From Thiomicrorhabdus aquaedulcis (GTDB taxonomy: Bacteria > Pseudomonadota > Gammaproteobacteria > Thiomicrospirales > Thiomicrospiraceae): a stretch of DNA of 64,000 nt. The notes under the pieces were generated by a model. That model was not told the origin of the DNA, made no database searches, and saw only the letters and a list, made by a program, of their open reading frames with translations. Location: NCBI RefSeq assembly GCF_004001325.1, contig NZ_AP018722.1, forward strand, positions 806,001-870,000. Reading direction: 5' to 3'. The position numbers and the translations under genes were made by a program. How positions within the stretch are numbered: the first letter of the stretch is position 1; each line of letters opens with the position of its first letter. Below, piece after piece: positions 61,574-64,000 of this stretch.

Positions 61574-62256
61574 ATGAGTGGTGCCACACAAATTAATCCA
61601 GCCTTAGTACAAGCCCTGTTAAATGCTTTAAACGCCCAAGATACTGAGCGCAGCAGCGAATTATTAGATGAGATTACTCAGCTGAGAACTTCAGAGCTCT
61701 ACCAGCAGTTAAGTCATTTAACTCAGAACTTGCATAAAACATTAGATGATTTAAACCATGATGACTCGTTGTTAATTCAAACAAAACACGACATTCCTGA
61801 TGCCACCGAGCGCTTGCAATATGTTATTTCGGCCACCGAAGACGCCAGTAACACTACGTTAAACAGCGCCGAGCAGGCGCTTTCAAGTTTGGAAAATTTA
61901 GAAGAGTCGCTTAAAACTTTTTATCAAATGACCAGGCCTGGTCAGTTCAAGCATTACTCAATCAAGTGCAAAATGAATTAACGACCATTATGCTCGCACA
62001 GTCATTTCAAGATTTAACTGGGCAAGTACTGAATCGTGTCATTTTAATCATATCGTCGTTAGAGCAAAGTTTGGTCGACTTAATCAGTCGCTCGGGTCAC
62101 GATTACAACGCCATTCCGGCAAGAGTAGAAACTCTGGAACAGCAGCAAAAAAATCAAGCGCAAGGCATTGGGCCTAATGTGACTCAGGCCTCTAAGACCG
62201 ATTCGGCTGGTTCGCAGGATGATGTTGATGATTTACTGAGTCAGCTAGGCATTTAG
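61574..62256 (+). CDS. cheZ: CheY-P phosphatase CheZ, apparent 1-base frameshift
   Basis: CheZ removes the phosphoryl group from CheY. The first frame covers the helical hairpin start (LSHLTQNLHKTLDDLNHDDS, YVISATEDASNTTLNSAEQA) to about residue 115. The second holds the active-site helix IMLAQSFQDLTGQVLNRVI, with the catalytic Asp-x-x-x-Gln, and the C-terminal CheY-binding tail DDVDDLLSQLGI. Adding one T to the run of five (61918-61922) joins them as KTFLSNDQAWSVQALLNQVQ, a 227-residue CheZ of normal size. The palindrome copy (61931) then reads Gln-Ala-Trp, its usual frame. Probably a sequence error. Confidence 0.9.
61931..61942. repeat. palindrome ACCAGGCCTGGT, exact, inside cheZ
   Basis: Exact copy 8 bp downstream of the apparent frameshift; in the restored frame it encodes Asp-Gln-Ala-Trp-Ser. 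Confidence 0.9.
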
Positions 62257-62285
62257 TCGTTTGTAAGGTGTTGTGATTATGCGAG

Positions 62286-62301
62286 TGGCACATTGCTTGC
62301 T
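62286..62301 (+). promoter_or_regulatory. sigma-54 promoter for cheA
   Basis: TGGCACATTGCTTGCT matches TGGCAC-N5-TTGCT exactly (GG 62287-62288, GC 62299-62300). It lies 72 bp before the cheA start and places chemotaxis genes under the flagellar sigma-54 cascade. Confidence 0.85.
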
Positions 62302-62372
62302 TAATATTGTGAAATAAGAACAGTCTGCTTTTGGGTTAAGTCCCATCTGTTATTTCCAAAGGGGTGAGCATT

Positions 62373-64000
62373 GTGGATGAAGAAATTTTACAAGACTTTT
62401 TAGTTGAAGCTTCTGAACTGGTTGAGCAACTTAATGAGCAGTTAGTGGAGTTAGAGAATTCACCATCAGATGAAAATTTGCTCAACGCCGTATTTAGAGG
62501 GTTTCATACCATTAAAGGCGGAGCAGGGTTTTTAGGGGTCAAGCCGCTGATTGAGGTATGCCATCGTGCGGAAAACGTTTTTGACAAAATTCGTAACGGT
62601 GAAGTTGATTATGACGCCGTAGCGGCAGATGTCATTTTGAGAGCGTTTGATGTCATTAACGATTCTATTGAGTTGTTAAAAGATGGAGAACGCGAGTTGC
62701 CCGAAAACCAACCTAGTTTGCTTAAAGAGTTAGACGAATTAACCCGCCCACAGGTTGCTCATTTGCCCGATTTGGGTGTCGCTTCAAATACGGTTCAACC
62801 CACCTTGCAGTTGGCACCCGGTTTAGACCCTGACGGCGATATGACTGATGAAGAGTTTGAATCCTTATTGCAACAGCGTCAAGGCGGAAGTTTGCTTGCT
62901 GCTCAGTCGAGTACGCCAGTGGCTTTGAGTTTGCCAGAAGGCGTTGACCCTGATGGCGATATGACCGATGAAGAGTTTGAGGCTTTGCTTAATCAACGCG
63001 CAACCTTAGAGCCTAGTCAGGCGAGGCCGTCGAGCAGTCAACCGGCCTCGGGGTTGCAATTAAGTCCCAATTTAGATCCGGATGGTGATATTTCGGATGA
63101 TGAATTTGAGGCTTTGCTTAACCAGCGGGACATGTTTGAATTAAGCAGTCAATTAGAAGCAGAGGTTGAGCCTATTGTTGCTAAAGCCCCTATTAAACCG
63201 GTTGAAGTTGCGCGTAAAAAGCCCGTATCTAACTCAGTAGAGGACGATGGTGATGTAAAAAGTGTCGCCAATGCCGCGGGTAAAAATGCCACCGAATCAA
63301 CGGTTCGAGTGGACACTCGTCGTTTAGATGAAATTATGAATTTAGTGGGTGAACTGGTTTTGGTGCGTAATCGTCTGCTTACCTTGCGAGGTACAGAGGC
63401 CAAGAACGAGGACTTATCAAATGCAGTGGCTAATTTAGATCATGTCACTACGGATTTGCAAGCATCGGTGATGAAGACGCGGATGCAACCTGTTAAAAAG
63501 GTTTTTGGACGCTTTCCCCGTGTGGTTCGTGATTTAGCACGTAAGCTGGGCAAAGAGATTGAATTAGAGCTTAAAGGTGAAGAGACCGATTTAGATAAGA
63601 ATTTGGTTGAGGCATTGGCCGATCCTTTAGTGCATTTAGTAAGAAATTCAGTGGATCATGGCATTGAAATGCCTGATGAGCGAGCGGCCAAAGGTAAGCC
63701 ACGTTGTGGAACGGTCGTCTTATCGGCTCAGCAAGAAGGTGATCATATTTTATTGTCGATTACCGATGATGGCAAAGGAATGGATCCTGTTATATTGAGA
63801 CGAAAAGCCGTTGAAAAAGGCATGATGGATGAAATGGCGGCCAATCAATTGGATGATAAAGCGGCTTTTCAACTTATTATGGCCGCTGGTTTTTCGACCG
63901 CAGAAGTTGTAAGTGACATATCGGGTCGAGGCGTGGGCATGGATGTGGTAAAAACCATGATTGCTAAACTTAATGGCAGCATTGATATTAATTCTGTATT
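62373..64000 (+). CDS. cheA: chemotaxis histidine kinase CheA, 3' end outside window
   Basis: CheA phosphorylates CheY in response to receptor state. From GTG 62373 (AAAGGGG upstream) the frame stays open to the right edge. It begins with an HPt domain (MDEEILQDFLVEASELVEQL; phospho-histidine in FHTIKGGAGFLG). A linker then has three copies of an acidic motif, DPDGD(M/I)(T/S)D(E/D)EFE, at residues about 159, 196 and 235. The dimerisation domain (RRLDEIMNLVGELVLVRNRL) and the ATPase N-box (LVHLVRNSVDHGIE) and G-box (DDGKGMDP) follow. The P5 CheW-binding domain should lie beyond the window. Confidence 0.95.
   Translation, partial: MDEEILQDFLVEASELVEQLNEQLVELENSPSDENLLNAVFRGFHTIKGGAGFLGVKPLIEVCHRAENVFDKIRNGEVDYDAVAADVILRAFDVINDSIELLKDGERELPENQPSLLKELDELTRPQVAHLPDLGVASNTVQPTLQLAPGLDPDGDMTDEEFESLLQQRQGGSLLAAQSSTPVALSLPEGVDPDGDMTDEEFEALLNQRATLEPSQARPSSSQPASGLQLSPNLDPDGDISDDEFEALLNQRDMFELSSQLEAEVEPIVAKAPIKPVEVARKKPVSNSVEDDGDVKSVANAAGKNATESTVRVDTRRLDEIMNLVGELVLVRNRLLTLRGTEAKNEDLSNAVANLDHVTTDLQASVMKTRMQPVKKVFGRFPRVVRDLARKLGKEIELELKGEETDLDKNLVEALADPLVHLVRNSVDHGIEMPDERAAKGKPRCGTVVLSAQQEGDHILLSITDDGKGMDPVILRRKAVEKGMMDEMAANQLDDKAAFQLIMAAGFSTAEVVSDISGRGVGMDVVKTMIAKLNGSIDINSV

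Noticed and set aside
61931-61942. The palindrome copy as the cause of the cheZ frameshift
   Set aside because: Adding one T to the nearby T run restores the frame and makes the palindrome read Gln-Ala-Trp, as it does in three other genes. Five other genes have the same one-base defect away from any palindrome.
62823-63140. CheA linker repeats as true EF-hand calcium sites
   Set aside because: The loop is two residues shorter than the canonical 12-residue EF loop, and the flanking helices are not evident.
1-64000. CRISPR array, tRNA, rRNA or complete insertion sequence
   Set aside because: No regularly spaced repeats with unique spacers, no cloverleaf or rRNA signature and no transposase frame were seen on either strand.

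Overview
The window is a 64 kb chromosomal stretch from a polarly flagellated gammaproteobacterium of moderate GC content. The gene order, the FlrA/FlrB/FlrC-FlhF-FlhG-FliA regulatory set and the sigma-54 promoters resemble marine sulfur oxidisers such as Thiomicrospira, Hydrogenovibrio or Thiomicrorhabdus. The genus is inference; the class is well supported. Almost everything is on the + strand, and I see no tRNA, rRNA, CRISPR array or complete insertion sequence.

Layout. (1) 1-10.1 kb: flgD (partial), flgE, flgFGH, flgIJ and flgKL (hook, rod, rings, hook-filament junction). (2) 10.2-13.7 kb: a secreted lytic transglycosylase, then an AAA/PD-(D/E)XK nuclease-like gene (DUF1703 family), then a decayed copy of the transglycosylase 3' end and a degenerate MITE. 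(3) 13.8-28.5 kb: a flagellin-glycosylation island for a legionaminic-acid-type nonulosonate (legB, legC, legH, legI, legG, ptmE, legF), a Maf transferase, a methyltransferase, a kinase-like protein and an unknown 309-residue protein. Two accessory genes, a DUF1016 nuclease and a DUF4062/ATPase, sit between legI and legG, separated by a chimeric scar. A dead ptmE homologue follows legG. (4) 29-35.2 kb: two tandem flagellins, two FlaG proteins, fliD, fliS, fliT. (5) 35.4-39.2 kb: a receiver-less FlrA/FleQ-type activator and the FlrB-FlrC two-component pair. (6) 39.4-62.3 kb: fliEFGHIJ, fliK, a small membrane MCP, motAB, fliLMNOPQR, flhBA, flhF, flhG, fliA, cheY and cheZ, and then cheA, which runs off the right edge.

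The regulatory sites fit a flagellar hierarchy: a sigma-70 promoter before the master activator, -24/-12 sites before flgE, flgF, flgI, fliE, fliK and cheA, and a consensus sigma-28 site before fliD with a weaker one before the first flagellin.

The most striking unexplained signal is a 12-bp perfect palindrome, ACCAGGCCTGGT. It occurs 13 times exactly, and 5 more times with the 10-bp core intact. Copies lie in genes (in all three reading frames) and between genes, but none lies between 17.8 and 36.1 kb. Other notable points are a family of four MITEs with perfect 5-bp target duplications, recombination scars around the accessory genes, and six otherwise intact genes (legI, maf, fliS, fliH, fliR, cheZ) that each lack one base in an A or T run. 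These six are more likely sequence errors than real pseudogenes.
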